Source of the DNA: Pararhizobium qamdonense
GTDB lineage: Bacteria > Pseudomonadota > Alphaproteobacteria > Rhizobiales > Rhizobiaceae
Assembly (NCBI RefSeq): GCF_029277445.1
Contig: NZ_CP119569.1
Coordinates: 62,001 to 126,000, forward strand
DNA: 64,000 bases
Direction: 5' to 3'
The position numbers and the translations under genes are program-made. The notes below the pieces were generated by a model. It was not told the DNA's origin. It saw only the letters and a list, made by a program, of their open reading frames with translations, and made no database searches. Shown piece after piece: positions 63,520-64,000 of this stretch (positions are counted from its first letter, which is position 1; the number at the start of each line of letters is the position of its first letter).

Positions 63520-63609
63520 TTGACTGCGATTCATGGAAATGCGATTCTCAGGCTGCTTAGACATGAGGAAGGCTTCCACGACGGCGACGTTTGGGGGCCT
63601 TTTTCTTTT
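63520..63609 (+). ncRNA. Counter-transcribed antisense RNA between repB and repC
   Basis: The strand opposite to repBC holds a promoter TTGACT (63520-63525), 17 bases, GATTCT (63543-63548), and about 25 bases after the expected start at about 63555 a hairpin GGCTTCC (63571-63577) / GGGGGCC (63593-63599) followed by TTTTTCTTTT. This gives a transcript of about 50-55 nt, the size and place of the ctRNA that limits RepC synthesis and sets incompatibility in repABC plasmids. Confidence 0.75.
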
Positions 63610-63613
63610 GCCG

Positions 63614-64000
63614 CTATTTTCCTTCTGTTTCAGTTGATTTCAGAAACTCCTGATGAAAACGACCGAGGTTTTCGGCGATGAACCGACCAAACCTTGCTGC
63701 GTCGTTCGCCTTCAGTGCGATAGAGTAGCTTTTCCCGCTTCCCTTGAACTCTGCCCGTACACTTGAATCATCTGCGCGCCATTCGCTCGCATTGCTTGGC
63801 CGCTTCGAAGGCTTCGTTGCCTTCTTGATGCCTCTAGCTAGAAACTCGAAACGAGCGTCTGATTCGAGAGAAAGGAATGCTTGATCGGCGACTAGGATAC
63901 GCGCCAGTTCAAGCGTTGTCGGCCTTTCGATCTGCTGCGCCAACTCAGTCCAGCGATCTCGGCCGACGGACTTCGCCGCACCAATCGCATTCGCGATTTC
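63614..64000 (-). CDS. repB: Plasmid partition protein RepB (3' part; gene continues past the window)
   Basis: The last 128 codons of a ParB-type RepB; the frame is open to base 64000 and the start lies outside. The visible part has AIGAAKSVGRDRWTELAQQI, ERPTTLELARILVADQAFLS and, at the end, YSIALKANDAARFGRFIAEN with GRFHQEFLK, all typical of the RepB C-terminal (plasmid-partition) domain. It is co-oriented with repC and, by the usual gene order, repA would lie further right. Confidence 0.92.
   Translation of the reverse strand, partial: EIANAIGAAKSVGRDRWTELAQQIERPTTLELARILVADQAFLSLESDARFEFLARGIKKATKPSKRPSNASEWRADDSSVRAEFKGSGKSYSIALKANDAARFGRFIAENLGRFHQEFLKSTETEGK

Overview
The window looks like part of a Rhizobiaceae (Rhizobium/Agrobacterium-type) plasmid or megaplasmid. 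The evidence is a repABC replication locus at the right edge (repC complete, the 3' part of repB, and a counter-transcribed RNA between them), a family of plasmid-linked rhizobial proteins beside a phage-type integrase, and several sites matching the alphaproteobacterial general-stress (EcfG) promoter. TRAP and sugar ABC catabolic operons, each tied to its own regulator, also fit a large rhizobial accessory replicon. repA would lie just beyond base 64000.

Left part (1-22 kb), catabolism. A minus-strand operon (7518 to 1431) encodes an SAF-domain oxidoreductase, a small ABM-fold monooxygenase-like protein, a 3-hydroxyisobutyrate-dehydrogenase-family enzyme, a DctPQM TRAP transporter and a gluconokinase. 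It converges on a LysR regulator gene. A plus-strand set (8.2-11.5 kb) encodes a proline-iminopeptidase-like hydrolase, an APC amino-acid permease and a GntR/FadR regulator. A divergent pair of operons (12.2-21.9 kb) shares an intergenic ATCCTATAGGAT palindrome. Leftward it carries a GntR regulator, a ribose-type ABC importer and a DJ-1/PfpI protein. Rightward it carries a malate/lactate-dehydrogenase-family oxidoreductase, an iron alcohol dehydrogenase, an aldehyde dehydrogenase and a kynurenine-formamidase-like hydrolase.

Middle (22-40.4 kb), mixed accessory genes. These include a decayed MocR-type regulator, a DUF6894 stress protein, an orphan long flagellin with a duplicated insert, an RTX calcium-binding protein, small stress-type proteins, a Tat-exported hydrolase and Dps. 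They are followed by a FixLJ-like two-component system beside a UBP zinc finger and a cyclic-nucleotide-domain/thioredoxin-reductase fusion. A frameshifted FAD monooxygenase with an MFS pump lies divergent from a YdeP-like molybdopterin oxidoreductase.

Island (about 41-58 kb), the most interesting part. A five-gene overlapping operon encodes a calcineurin-like phosphoesterase with an effector-associated-like tail, a GASH-type helical protein, two double-GTPase-type GTPases and a GAP1-type protein. This is a conflict/defence system known almost only from computation. Convergent to it is a single 2048-residue gene that appears to join a PD-(D/E)xK nuclease-like head, long helical repeats and a PIN-like module. 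The island is bounded by decayed integrase, xth and scpB fragments and by an intact tyrosine integrase with a perfect 12-bp inverted repeat in front of it.

Right part (58-64 kb). A minus-strand stress operon (small protein, NAD synthetase, cysteine hydrolase, VOC protein) starts from an EcfG-type promoter divergent from a second one that drives a DUF4142 protein. A frameshifted luciferase-like monooxygenase gene and the repBC locus follow. All functions are read from sequence motifs without database searches.
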